From Brasilonema angustatum HA4187-MV1 (lineage in GTDB: Bacteria; Cyanobacteriota; Cyanobacteriia; Cyanobacteriales; Nostocaceae), in NCBI GenBank assembly GCA_019359695.1, contig JAHHGV010000030.1:1-64000 (forward strand): DNA of 64,000 bases. Direction: 5' to 3'. Each line of letters begins with the position of its first letter. The first letter of the stretch is position 1. The notes under the pieces are model-generated. The model saw nothing but the letters and a program-made list of their open reading frames with translations. It ran no database searches and had not been told where the DNA came from. The position numbers and the translations under genes are program-made. Of the stretch, positions 16,619 to 24,900 are shown one piece after another.

Positions 16619-17509
16619 TCACCTACGGCACAGCCAGCTTTCGGGAAACATGGTGGCAAGCTGCTGTAACTGAATATCTGATGCACCGTACAAAGCAAGG
16701 GCAGAGGGGAAAGGGGCAGTGTTGTCGCTACCGCTGCCGCCAAACCGCAGCCGACCTTTGAGAAACAGAATGTCCGCTTTTTGGGCGATCGCCTGATGCC
16801 ACCAGCGGGTATCAGTGCGGGCGGGGACAAGAACAACAATCAGCCTGGTGTTCCCGCTTTGATGTTCCGTCAATGCTTTGAGAATCCAGCGTTTCAAATC
16901 TTGCTGATTATACGGCGGATTTACAAATACCGCGCCGAACCAGGGCAGACTTAGCCCGTCATCGTCCTCCAGAAAGTGGACTTTTGCTTTGACAGGTTTA
17001 TTGCGACCGGAGCAGGGGTCTAGGTCGAACGTGCCAAAAACCTGATAGAGTTTAGAAAGGAGTTCGAGCGGTGTCTGCCAGTAGTCTTGCCCCGTCGCAT
17101 TGCCTGCATGGGTGTAAAAGGATTTCGCCTGGTTGACGGGCTTGAGGTATAATCCCGCCCCCAGAACACGCCCCACCTTATCGAGGATGGCAAGATGGTG
17201 AATTTTTTTCTTTTCTAAGGCGATTAATGCAGGTCTGCTGATATCTGCCAGTTCACAAAGTTTCCGCTGGCTGAGTTTCCGGCGTTGGCGTAGTTTCTTG
17301 AGTTGTTCGCCAAGGTGAGTGCCTTCGGGCAGGTTACGCCCTTCGATTTCCAACGCTAAAACTGTGATGGCTTTTAAAAATAAATCGAATCTGCCGCCCG
17401 TTTGCTCAAAATTCCAGATGGTGCGGTAGGCGAGATGCGTCTGGGTGGCGAGTGCCTGAATCGACAGCTTCGCTGCTTTGCGTTTTTTCCTCAATTCATC
17501 CCCTAACAT
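16619..17509 (-). CDS. Double XRE-HTH fused to phage-type Dam N6-adenine methylase
   Basis: 296 residues. Residues 1-55 and about 66-120 are two helix-turn-helix modules of XRE type (GDELRKKRKAAKLSIQALA and GEQLKKLRQRRKLSQRKL). Residues about 140-290 match the phage Dam family: DYWQTPLELLSKLY, FDLDPCS, DDDGLSLPW, FVNPPYNQ (catalytic NPPY), LVPARTDTRWWH and LKGRLRFGG. It should transfer a methyl group to adenine in DNA. The two HTH modules suggest promoter binding or self-regulation, or sequence targeting. No cognate restriction gene is adjacent, so it is an orphan methylase. Confidence 0.85.
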   Translation of the reverse strand: MLGDELRKKRKAAKLSIQALATQTHLAYRTIWNFEQTGGRFDLFLKAITVLALEIEGRNLPEGTHLGEQLKKLRQRRKLSQRKLCELADISRPALIALEKKKIHHLAILDKVGRVLGAGLYLKPVNQAKSFYTHAGNATGQDYWQTPLELLSKLYQVFGTFDLDPCSGRNKPVKAKVHFLEDDDGLSLPWFGAVFVNPPYNQQDLKRWILKALTEHQSGNTRLIVVLVPARTDTRWWHQAIAQKADILFLKGRLRFGGSGSDNTAPFPSALALYGASDIQLQQLATMFPESWLCRR

Positions 17510-17733
17510 GGGGATAGTTTATGCAGGAAAAATAACCAAATTATTAAAATATCTAAACTATTTTATATAAGCGTTTTGACCGAAACAATTTTAGATTTTA
17601 GATTTGAAATTTTAGATTGGGGCGGCACGTTTCGGGTTGTTGCTTCTTACCCGAAAGCTGCCTTGATTTTCGGTACAAGCCCCGTCCTAGAAGGACGGAA
17701 TTAATCTAAAATCCGTTGGAACCTTCTGGCTCC

Positions 17734-18306
17734 TCATTTAATGGGGTGGAAGAGTCCATCAGAAGCAAACCGCCACCCTACTGAACCGGGATCGCGAGAT
17801 CTACACCAACTTTCAAAATCTTTTGGGCTATTAGAATTTCGCTCTTGCTCTAGAGTACCCACATTAACTCCCAATCTTTTCGCCAAATTTTCCTGCGTAT
17901 AGGCTTGAAGTTCTAGCTGTGGCGGGTGGTATTGGTAAGATTGTTTTCTATAAGGAGTATATGATCGCTGTCCAAGTAAGGAGATTACTCCTTCGATTTG
18001 TGTTAACCGCAAGGTGATTGCTGAGTATTGTTGCTCCAACAGTGAAAGTCGCTGTTTTAAGCTATCATCTACACCAGATTCTACACGCTCTTCTATACAA
18101 GCGACTCTTGTAAATTGGGTTTCAAGTTGGTTGAGACGAGTTTCTACGCTGCTTACTGTATCAGAAACTTCTCCCAGAACGTGATGCAAGCCTTGAATAA
18201 CTAAATCGGTGGCGGTGGTATTGCGTTCTCGTGCGGCAGTGCGAAGTGCTTTGGTCAAGGTTTTAGGCAGTTTAAAATTAATCGATTCGCGTTCTGGGTT
18301 GGTCAT
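17734..18306 (-). CDS. Ribbon-helix-helix protein with coiled coil and C-terminal HTH-like domain
   Basis: 190 residues. Residues 1-45 (ESINFKLPKTLTKALRTAA, then TATDLVIQGL) form a ribbon-helix-helix DNA-binding domain. Residues 50-110 are a heptad-rich coiled coil. The C-terminal part (AYTQENLAKRLGVNVGTLEQ, then GWRFASDGLFHP) resembles a small HTH module common in cyanobacterial proteins. Likely a transcription regulator of plasmid genes; the target is unknown. It lies between the methylase fusion and the recombinase, all on the minus strand. Confidence 0.75.
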   Translation of the reverse strand: MTNPERESINFKLPKTLTKALRTAARERNTTATDLVIQGLHHVLGEVSDTVSSVETRLNQLETQFTRVACIEERVESGVDDSLKQRLSLLEQQYSAITLRLTQIEGVISLLGQRSYTPYRKQSYQYHPPQLELQAYTQENLAKRLGVNVGTLEQERNSNSPKDFESWCRSRDPGSVGWRFASDGLFHPIK

Positions 18307-18383
18307 ATCTACACCGCGTATATACCAAGCGTACAGATAGTTTACCGTATAGTGCTACCGTCGTGTTGTCGGTTCAATCTCCT

Positions 18384-18461
18384 GTCACTGTAACCATAAG
18401 ATGAGCAAGTTGCTTGCTTTATGCATTCATTGCGTGTTGCTCATTTTATCCTTACAGTGAC
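18384..18461. repeat. 25-bp imperfect inverted repeat beside the recombinase
   Basis: The arms at 18384-18408 and 18437-18461 are complementary over 25 bases with three mismatches (arm core GTCACTGTAA...ATGAGCAA), separated by 28 bases. Direct repeats ATCTCCTG(T/A)CA flank it at 18377-18387 and 18462-18472. It ends 12 bases from the stop codon of the tyrosine recombinase. It may be a recombination site or a terminator. Confidence 0.8.
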
Positions 18462-18473
18462 ATCTCCTGACAT

Positions 18474-19082
18474 TTAAAAGGGCATCGAAACTGGCTTAAA
18501 ATTCAGAGTAGCGATCGCATTTTCTTTATGGATATCCGTGACACCCAAATACCGCTCCAGCGCCGCTAAAGAGCGATGTCCACTGATAGACTGAATATGT
18601 CGCAAAGGAATCCCAGCATCGCTCATCATCGTCAAACACGTTCGCCGGAAAGAATGAGAGCTAAACCCACCTTCATGCAGCCCGATACGGTGTAGCGCTT
18701 GCCTCAAAATCCGGTCAGCACTGCCTTTTTGGATATGGCTCAGTCCGTGCCGTCCCGGAAATAGGTGCGGATTTTTACCACGCACCTTGATATGGGGGAC
18801 ATATGCTTCCAAATATTCCCGAAGCTGGGGATGTATCATAATTTCCCTAGTATCGCCTTTACCCTTCGTATTGTAGCTACGAATAATCAGCTTACTTCTG
18901 ACGCCCATAGGAGTGACCACATCGCCTTTGAGGAGAGTACACGCCTCATTAATCCTGGCAGCCGCGTACAGACATATACCAAACAACGCCCGATCGCGTA
19001 CATTGACAAAACCCTCGCAAAACAGTAACGATACTTGATCGGGATTGAGAATTTCTGATTGTCCGTAGCGGTTGATTTTCAT
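18474..19082 (-). CDS. Minimal tyrosine recombinase
   Basis: 202 residues, only the catalytic domain of a lambda-type integrase. The catalytic set is visible: Arg in AARINEA (near 43), Lys in TKGKGDTREI (near 73), HSFRR (His-x-x-Arg, near 143-147), GHRS (His near 168) and Tyr in LERYLG (near 178). The usual N-terminal arm-binding and core-binding domains are absent. Such short recombinases are common on cyanobacterial plasmids and may resolve multimers or integrate. A 25-bp inverted repeat lies just past its stop codon. Confidence 0.88.
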   Translation of the reverse strand: MKINRYGQSEILNPDQVSLLFCEGFVNVRDRALFGICLYAAARINEACTLLKGDVVTPMGVRSKLIIRSYNTKGKGDTREIMIHPQLREYLEAYVPHIKVRGKNPHLFPGRHGLSHIQKGSADRILRQALHRIGLHEGGFSSHSFRRTCLTMMSDAGIPLRHIQSISGHRSLAALERYLGVTDIHKENAIATLNFKPVSMPF

Positions 19083-19393
19083 CGCCCAAACTTATTGATT
19101 TCCATAGGGAATATCCTACGATCTCTTCCTTCACTTTGAGAACGTAAGGCACGAAAATCCTTGTTTTGCGTACATGAGAAAATATGCTCCTCCTCAGCTC
19201 AGAATTTCTTATTTGTTCAATTGCCCGAAACCCTGATTCTGTCGTGTAGCCATAAGCAAAGCTTAATTCTTCGGGTGAAACCGGAAGAGAATGGGCTGAT
19301 TTCGACGAAAAAACAACGCTGTCGTGCTATAGAATCGGTTGACAAACTCACCGTTCCTTTAGGAGAGTATTTCAATCATTTCTTCTCCGCCGA

Positions 19394-19511
19394 GGGCTGG
19401 GCATGAGATAGGTGTGTCGGCAGGGGCGGGTTGGTGTATCGTGGATGTTTAGGGAAAATCTTTTTCCCGCCCCTGTCGCCACCTATCGAAAGCGATAGCG
19501 GTGCTCAGCCC
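19394..19511. ncRNA. Strongly structured intergenic element, possible RNA
   Basis: Several nested complementarities occur in about 118 bases. Outer helix 19394-19403 (GGGCTGGGCA) pairs with 19502-19511 (TGCTCAGCCC) over 10 bp with one G-U. GATAGGT (19407-19413) pairs with ACCTATC (19481-19487). CGGCAGGGGCGGG (19418-19430) pairs with CCCGCCCCTGTCG (19466-19478) over 13 bp with one G-U. An alternative hairpin CTATCG/CGATAG (19483-19498) competes with the middle helix. The rest of the 530-base gap (19083-19610) has no supported gene. It may be a noncoding RNA, a mobile-element end or a regulatory switch; no family is recognised. Confidence 0.5.
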
Positions 19512-19610
19512 GTTATGGCTGGACGAAGATATATTCCTTATTATGCGAATGAATGACAACCACATAGCTGTAATTGTCAAATGTACTTAGGTTATAAATA
19601 TTCAATAATG

Positions 19611-20066
19611 CTAATTGGTAGGGGAGAAGTTCGCTCTAAATGGATTGACAATCTGTAAGGTATTTTCAAGTATTAAACCATCTTGCATATCTTCCGAGTA
19701 AAGAATACTTGCATCTCCTAAAATGGCACTCGCAACGATGAGGCTATCCCAAAATGAAAGTAAGTATCGAGAGCGTAATTTCACAGCAAGCTGAAGCGTT
19801 TCGAGAGAGACTGGTAAGATTTCACAACCTTGCTCTAATTCTTCCAGTAATATCTGAATTTGGGCGTTATTAAACCCTGCTTTACGGATTAAATTGGCAC
19901 AAACCTCGTTAACCACCTGTGTACTGATTAAAATATTTTGGTAATTTGTAATAGCTGTAGCGATTTGTTGTTTGGAGATAGCATCAGTGTCACGAGGGTT
20001 GATGATAAAGCGATACAACCAAATATTAGAGTCAATAAAGCTCTGTTGAGATTTATCAACGTTCAT
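19611..20066 (-). CDS. PIN-domain toxin (VapC-like)
   Basis: 151 residues from ATG 20066 (a TTG at 20075 is the alternative). The four acidic PIN positions are visible: Asp in FIDSNIW, Glu in VVNEVC, Asp in SFWDSLI and Asp in YSEDMQDG. PIN toxins are Mg-dependent RNases. The ATG lies inside the end of the antitoxin gene (11-base overlap), which is the usual coupling of toxin to antitoxin translation. The antitoxin is a DUF104 protein. Confidence 0.88.
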   Translation of the reverse strand: MNVDKSQQSFIDSNIWLYRFIINPRDTDAISKQQIATAITNYQNILISTQVVNEVCANLIRKAGFNNAQIQILLEELEQGCEILPVSLETLQLAVKLRSRYLLSFWDSLIVASAILGDASILYSEDMQDGLILENTLQIVNPFRANFSPTN

Positions 20067-20286
20067 TGGCTTCAATTCTTGTCAAAGGCTGAAAATCTTC
20101 AATTTTGATTGGATTGTCTGTTAATTGAGCAATAAGTCCTTTTTTTGGAAAGCGTTTTGTTTTGGGGCTTGAATGAGATTCTACAATAAGTTTGACGGAT
20201 TCACCCTCAGCAAGTTGGAGATTTCCGATAGGGCGTAAAACGCCATTTTCAAACACGGCTTCACACTTTTGCTGCTGCATACTCAA
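20056..20286 (-). CDS. DUF104-type antitoxin
   Basis: 76 residues. The start CEAVFENGVLRPIGNLQLAEGE followed by VKLIVES matches the DUF104/AF2212-like antitoxin family. The C-terminal half is charged and would wrap the toxin. It precedes and overlaps the PIN toxin gene on the minus strand. Autoregulation by the complex is usual for such pairs; no operator palindrome is obvious in the 120 bases upstream. Confidence 0.87.
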   Translation of the reverse strand: MSMQQQKCEAVFENGVLRPIGNLQLAEGESVKLIVESHSSPKTKRFPKKGLIAQLTDNPIKIEDFQPLTRIEANER

Positions 20287-20406
20287 TCCTTTTAATTATC
20301 TCTCTCCAATTTTAATGGACAGAAACCGCACTGACAGCAGTATTATACATGGTGTGCTGGGGGTCTGCGCTACACAGAAGTACATTCGTGTCTACCAGAT
20401 ACGCCA

Positions 20407-20745
20407 CTACAGTCGCTCATCTGAATAGATACTTTCCCGACTCAGGGCATAGTCGGAAAGCGGTGGGGCGTTATGATGATGATTTGCCGCCCATACCCGG
20501 AAAGCTTTTATCCATTCGGACGCTGTTGCCGTTTCATGAAAGGGGCGTTGTTCAACATTTTCTTTTACCAATTGTTTGAGCATACTGTCCACATGGGGTT
20601 TTACTTGCTCTGGTGAAAGGTTGGTAATATGTGCCAACGTGCTAATGACGCTTTCCATTTCCTCCTGGTGTTGCTCCTGTAAGAAATGGATATGCTGGGA
20701 AACCTGGGGTTCCTGGCTGCTGCTAAAAGAGGTATCTGTACTCAT
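20407..20745 (-). CDS. Conserved small cyanobacterial protein of unknown function
   Basis: 112 residues. The C-terminal part (ATASEWIKAFRVWAANH, then PPLSDYALSRESIYSD) resembles a small protein family I have seen often in cyanobacterial genomes and next to PIN-type toxin genes. It could act as an antitoxin-like or regulatory partner, but no PIN gene follows directly here; the TA pair is 120 bases downstream on the same strand. Confidence 0.65.
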   Translation of the reverse strand: MSTDTSFSSSQEPQVSQHIHFLQEQHQEEMESVISTLAHITNLSPEQVKPHVDSMLKQLVKENVEQRPFHETATASEWIKAFRVWAANHHHNAPPLSDYALSRESIYSDERL

Positions 20746-20959
20746 AGTCTTTCATCATAGCTGATGCTTTCTTTTTTATTATTAATAGTTTCACGAGTTT
20801 CATTTTGAAGGATGTCATTTCATTAAGCAAATGATTTTACATAAAAGTCATCGGTCGGAATTTCCTTCAGGAAATAATTAATCCAGATGCGCCACAGGAC
20901 ATCATGCCAGAATTGGGATAGTATTAGGGTTTGTCTGATAAAGGTCGATTGATTGACGG

Positions 20960-21895
20960 ATGTGGTTACGGTACGGTGTCAGCGCGGATGGTGCGCTCAT
21001 CTCGATTGAGGATGTGCCGAAAGGCAAAACAAGGGTAAGATGTCCTTATTGTCAAGAGTGTTTAACTGCCAAAAAAGGTAACATTAAAGAACATCATTTT
21101 GCTCATACCGAGAAAACCTGCCGTTCCGTTGAGCGTCCTTACAAGGAACTGCCTATCTTACCGCTTTATGACACGTTCAATCTGCAACTTTCAGGACAAG
21201 AGATTGAGCAGTTAAGAGGATTATGGCGGGAGTATGGCGCAAAGAATTATGGCATTCCGCAGTACGTTGTGCCAGCGCGTTTTATTTATCGGCGGTTACT
21301 TCAAGAAAGCCGAAATTCTGAGAGACAAGGGTATGAATTTACTCCGCTCGGAAAAATTCCACTGGGGGCATTATCGTTGAAGGGCTTTCAGGAAGTGCAA
21401 CATCCCCTATTGCTGAAGAAGTTATCTGAATTGGAGCAAAAAGCGGAACGTGCCAAACTCCTTGGTCTTTCCACCTTCTCGGAATTATTTACTGACTTAG
21501 AGATTTATCGCGCTCATCTAAGCAGAATTTTCTTGCACTCATTGTACTTTTTGAGAACAGAAGTGGATGGACAGACGTTGTATAAAATTGGCATCACGAC
21601 ACGCTCTGTGGAAGAACGGGTGAAGGAAGTGCAGAGCGATTTACGCTCACATTTTACAAATATTAAAATTGAGGTTCTGGGAACCTGGTCGCATCGAGGA
21701 AATGTTGAGAAATATTTCAAATATCGCTACCGAAACTTTCATTATCCTCTTGGTCGTTTGACTGAGTATTTCACTTTTAAAGATGAAAATGCGCTGGTTG
21801 TTCTGCGGGACTTAGAGCGGATGAAACCTCAAGAATTTAGTCCCTTGGACATGGATCTTCTTGAGGGGCAAGAGCAAAACAGCAGTATCATTTAA
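20960..21895 (+). CDS. CoiA-type zinc motif plus GIY-YIG (T5orf172) nuclease
   Basis: 311 residues. Residues about 25-52 (RVRCPYCQECLTAKKG, then KEHHFAH) match the N-terminal zinc-binding part of CoiA-like competence proteins. Residues about 192-290 (LYFLRTEVDGQTLYKIGITT, then SVEERV) match the T5orf172/Mug113 branch of GIY-YIG nucleases, with the LYFLR and YKIGIT blocks and the catalytic-type Arg and Glu downstream. It should cut DNA. It lies 80 bases upstream of the TPR-CHAT gene on the same strand and may belong to the same cassette. Confidence 0.8.
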   Translation: MWLRYGVSADGALISIEDVPKGKTRVRCPYCQECLTAKKGNIKEHHFAHTEKTCRSVERPYKELPILPLYDTFNLQLSGQEIEQLRGLWREYGAKNYGIPQYVVPARFIYRRLLQESRNSERQGYEFTPLGKIPLGALSLKGFQEVQHPLLLKKLSELEQKAERAKLLGLSTFSELFTDLEIYRAHLSRIFLHSLYFLRTEVDGQTLYKIGITTRSVEERVKEVQSDLRSHFTNIKIEVLGTWSHRGNVEKYFKYRYRNFHYPLGRLTEYFTFKDENALVVLRDLERMKPQEFSPLDMDLLEGQEQNSSII

Positions 21896-21974
21896 ATAAA
21901 TATTAATGCCAAGCGATACAGAGCAAGATTACCCCTTAAAATCCTGAGAGGAGCAGTATCGGGCAGGGCAGCAG

Positions 21975-24900
21975 ATGCTTGGGCGAATTTGGTGGTGGGT
22001 GAAAAGGTTGTTTCTGCGCTTGATAGGAAAGTCTTCTCGTTCTGCGTTGCCATTGAAGAATGTGCCTGTTGCCCCACCAGAAAGAGTGGAAACAAGGAAA
22101 CCGCTGACCGATGCTGAGCATGAATCTTTATTTCTTGAACTGCTGGCGGGGGTGCATTCGGGCTGGAGTCGTGGCAGTGTAAAGGGTTTTCTGGCTGCAA
22201 AAAAAATTCATGAGGCGGCGTTATTGGTATGGTTGCGGGGCTTTGGCGAGCGGTTGTTAAGTTCACCTGCATCGCATCAAGAATTAGCCGCACGGATGGT
22301 GCAGTTGGGTGGCTTGGATGTTGGGGAAGTAGGAAGGGTCGCGGGTGATATTGGGTTGCGGTTGTTGCCAAGAAAAGAAGAAACGAAGGGCGAAGGGGCA
22401 AAGGAGACAAAGGGAGGAAAGGAAGGAAGAAATGAGAATGCATCGCCGGACAATGAAGCGGAGAAATGGTATAACCTGGGTTGTGAGAAATCTGAGGCAG
22501 GAGATTTTGAAGGGGCGATCGCATCCTACGACAAAGCGCTCACCATTCAACCTGACTACTACCAAGCTTGGTTTAACCGGGGCAATGCGCTGAGTTATTT
22601 GGAAAGAAAAGAAGAAGCTATCGCATCCTACGACAAAGCGCTCACCATTCAACCTGACGACTACTTAGCTTGGTTTAACCGGGGCAATGCGCTGAGTTAT
22701 TTGGAAAGAAAAGAAGAAGCTATCGCATCCTACGACAAAGCGCTCACCATTCAACCTGACGACTACTTAGCTTGGTTTAACCGGGGCGTTGCGCTGAGTT
22801 ATTTGGGAAGAAAAGAAGAAGCTATCGCATCCTACGACAAAGCGCTCACCATTCAACCTGACGACTACTTAGCTTGGTTTAACCGGGGCAATGCGCTGAG
22901 TGATTTGGGAAGAAAAGAAGAAGCTATCGCATCCTACGACAAAGCGCTCACCATTCAACCTGACGACTACTTAGCTTGGTTTAACCGGGGCAATGCGCTG
23001 AGTTATTTGGGAAGAAATGAAGAAGCTATCGCATCCTACGACAAAGCGCTCACCATTCAACCTGACGACTACTTAGCTTGGTTTAACCGGGGCAATGCGC
23101 TGAGTTATTTGGGAAGAAAAGAAGAAGCTATCGCATCCTACGACAAAGCGCTCACCATTCAACCTGACGACTACTTAGCTTGGTTTAACCGGGGCGTTGC
23201 GCTGAGTGATTTGGAAAGAAAAGAAGAAGCTATCGCATTTTACGACAAAGCGCTCACCATTCAACCTGACGACTACCAAGCTTGGTCTAACCGGGGCAGT
23301 GCGCTGAGTGATTTGGAAAGAAATGAAGAAGCTATAGCATCCTACGACAAAGCGCTCACCATTCAACCTGACGACTACCAAGCTTGGTTTAACCGGGGCG
23401 TTGCGCTGAGTTATTTGGAAAGAAATGAAGAAGCTATCGCATCCTACGACAAAGCGCTCACCATTCAACGTGGCTACTACCAAGCTTGGGGTAACCGGGG
23501 CAATGCGCTGAGTGATTTGGAAAGAAATGAAGAAGCTATAGCATCCTACGACAAAGCGCTCACCATTCAACGTGGCTACTACCAAGCTTGGTATGGCCGG
23601 GGCATTGCAGCAAGAAGTTCACCTAGTTGCGATCGCTTGCTATCTTTAATGAGTCCTATAGCCAAACAAAATCCCGATCTCAACGAACGCGACTATCATG
23701 GAGCATTAGTAAGCTATGAGGAAGGGTTAAAGTATTGCCCCCAGGACACTCACCCAGAAGGTTGGGGGAGGTTACATCAAGCAAAGGGGAATGCGCACTA
23801 TTGGAAAGGGCATAGCATTTTATTCCCTGGCGACTATTGGAAAAAAGCGGCTAACAGCTACAACACAGCCCTAGAAACGCTCACCGCAACAGATTATCCT
23901 GAACAGCGACTGGATGTTTTGCAAGACTTAATCCGCGTCCGTTTGGATTTGGGGGAAACAGACAAAGCCGAAGAACTTCAGCGGCACGGTACAGATGTAT
24001 TGCAAAACTTGCTAGATAGCTGCGAAAGCCCTGGCAAGAAACGACTACTGGCATTGAAGTTTGCAGGATTTCAACGGTTAAGCGTCGATATAGCTGTACA
24101 GTCAGGAAACTGGTGCGCGGCTTTGGAACTGGCAGAAAAGGGTAAAAATGCTTGCCTAAATTGGTTGTTAGATGAATGGTACAATATTATTTTATTTTTT
24201 AAATGGCAGAAAATTCTACAACTGCTAATTCATCCAAAAACAGTAAAGTTTTATTGGCATCTCAGCCCAACAGCCACACATACTTTCATTCTGAGTTTGC
24301 TCCTATATGAATTGAATAAGAATCATTGGCAGGAAATTCAAGATCATCTGCTTAATTCCACAACAGCCATCGTTTATTGGCATATCAGCCCAGCAGCACT
24401 CCATACTTTTATTTTGAAACATGGTGCTCATTCCCCTATCGTTATCACTACGCCTATAGAAACTCATCAACAAGAACGTCCTGCATCTCTAAGCGTAGAT
24501 CAGATATTTGAAGCCGTGTTCGCAAAATGCAGTAAAGACCATGTCCCTGTCCCCTCCCCTATCGATCTCACAGCACTCTTAGAAAAACATCAAGAGGAGC
24601 GTCCTGCATCTTTGCGGCATTTGCAGTTATTTGAAGAGTGGCTCAAGGATTGGAATCAAAACTACACGAACTATCGCTCGAAAGTAAAAGAAGAGGAGAA
24701 AAAAAACCATCATTGGCGGGTACAAATGCCATCAAAGCTGGAAAATCTGAAGAATATCCTTAACATTCCGGCGATTGAGCAGCATTTACAAGGCATAACA
24801 CAATTGATTCTTATTCCTCACCGCGACTTGCACCGATTCCCGCTTCATGCCTTATTTTCGCCGCAGTTTCGCATCACATATCTGCCCAGTGCCTACCTGG

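Noticed and set aside
16619-17509. Complete restriction-modification system with the Dam-type methylase
   Set aside because: No endonuclease gene is adjacent; the Mrr-like nuclease is 37 kb away and of a type that cuts modified DNA.
19161-19406. 81-codon plus-strand frame in the 19-kb gap
   Set aside because: TTG start, low-complexity content and its end runs into the structured element; no support as a gene.
23175-23585. 136-codon minus-strand frame with internal repeats
   Set aside because: Antisense image of the TPR repeat array.
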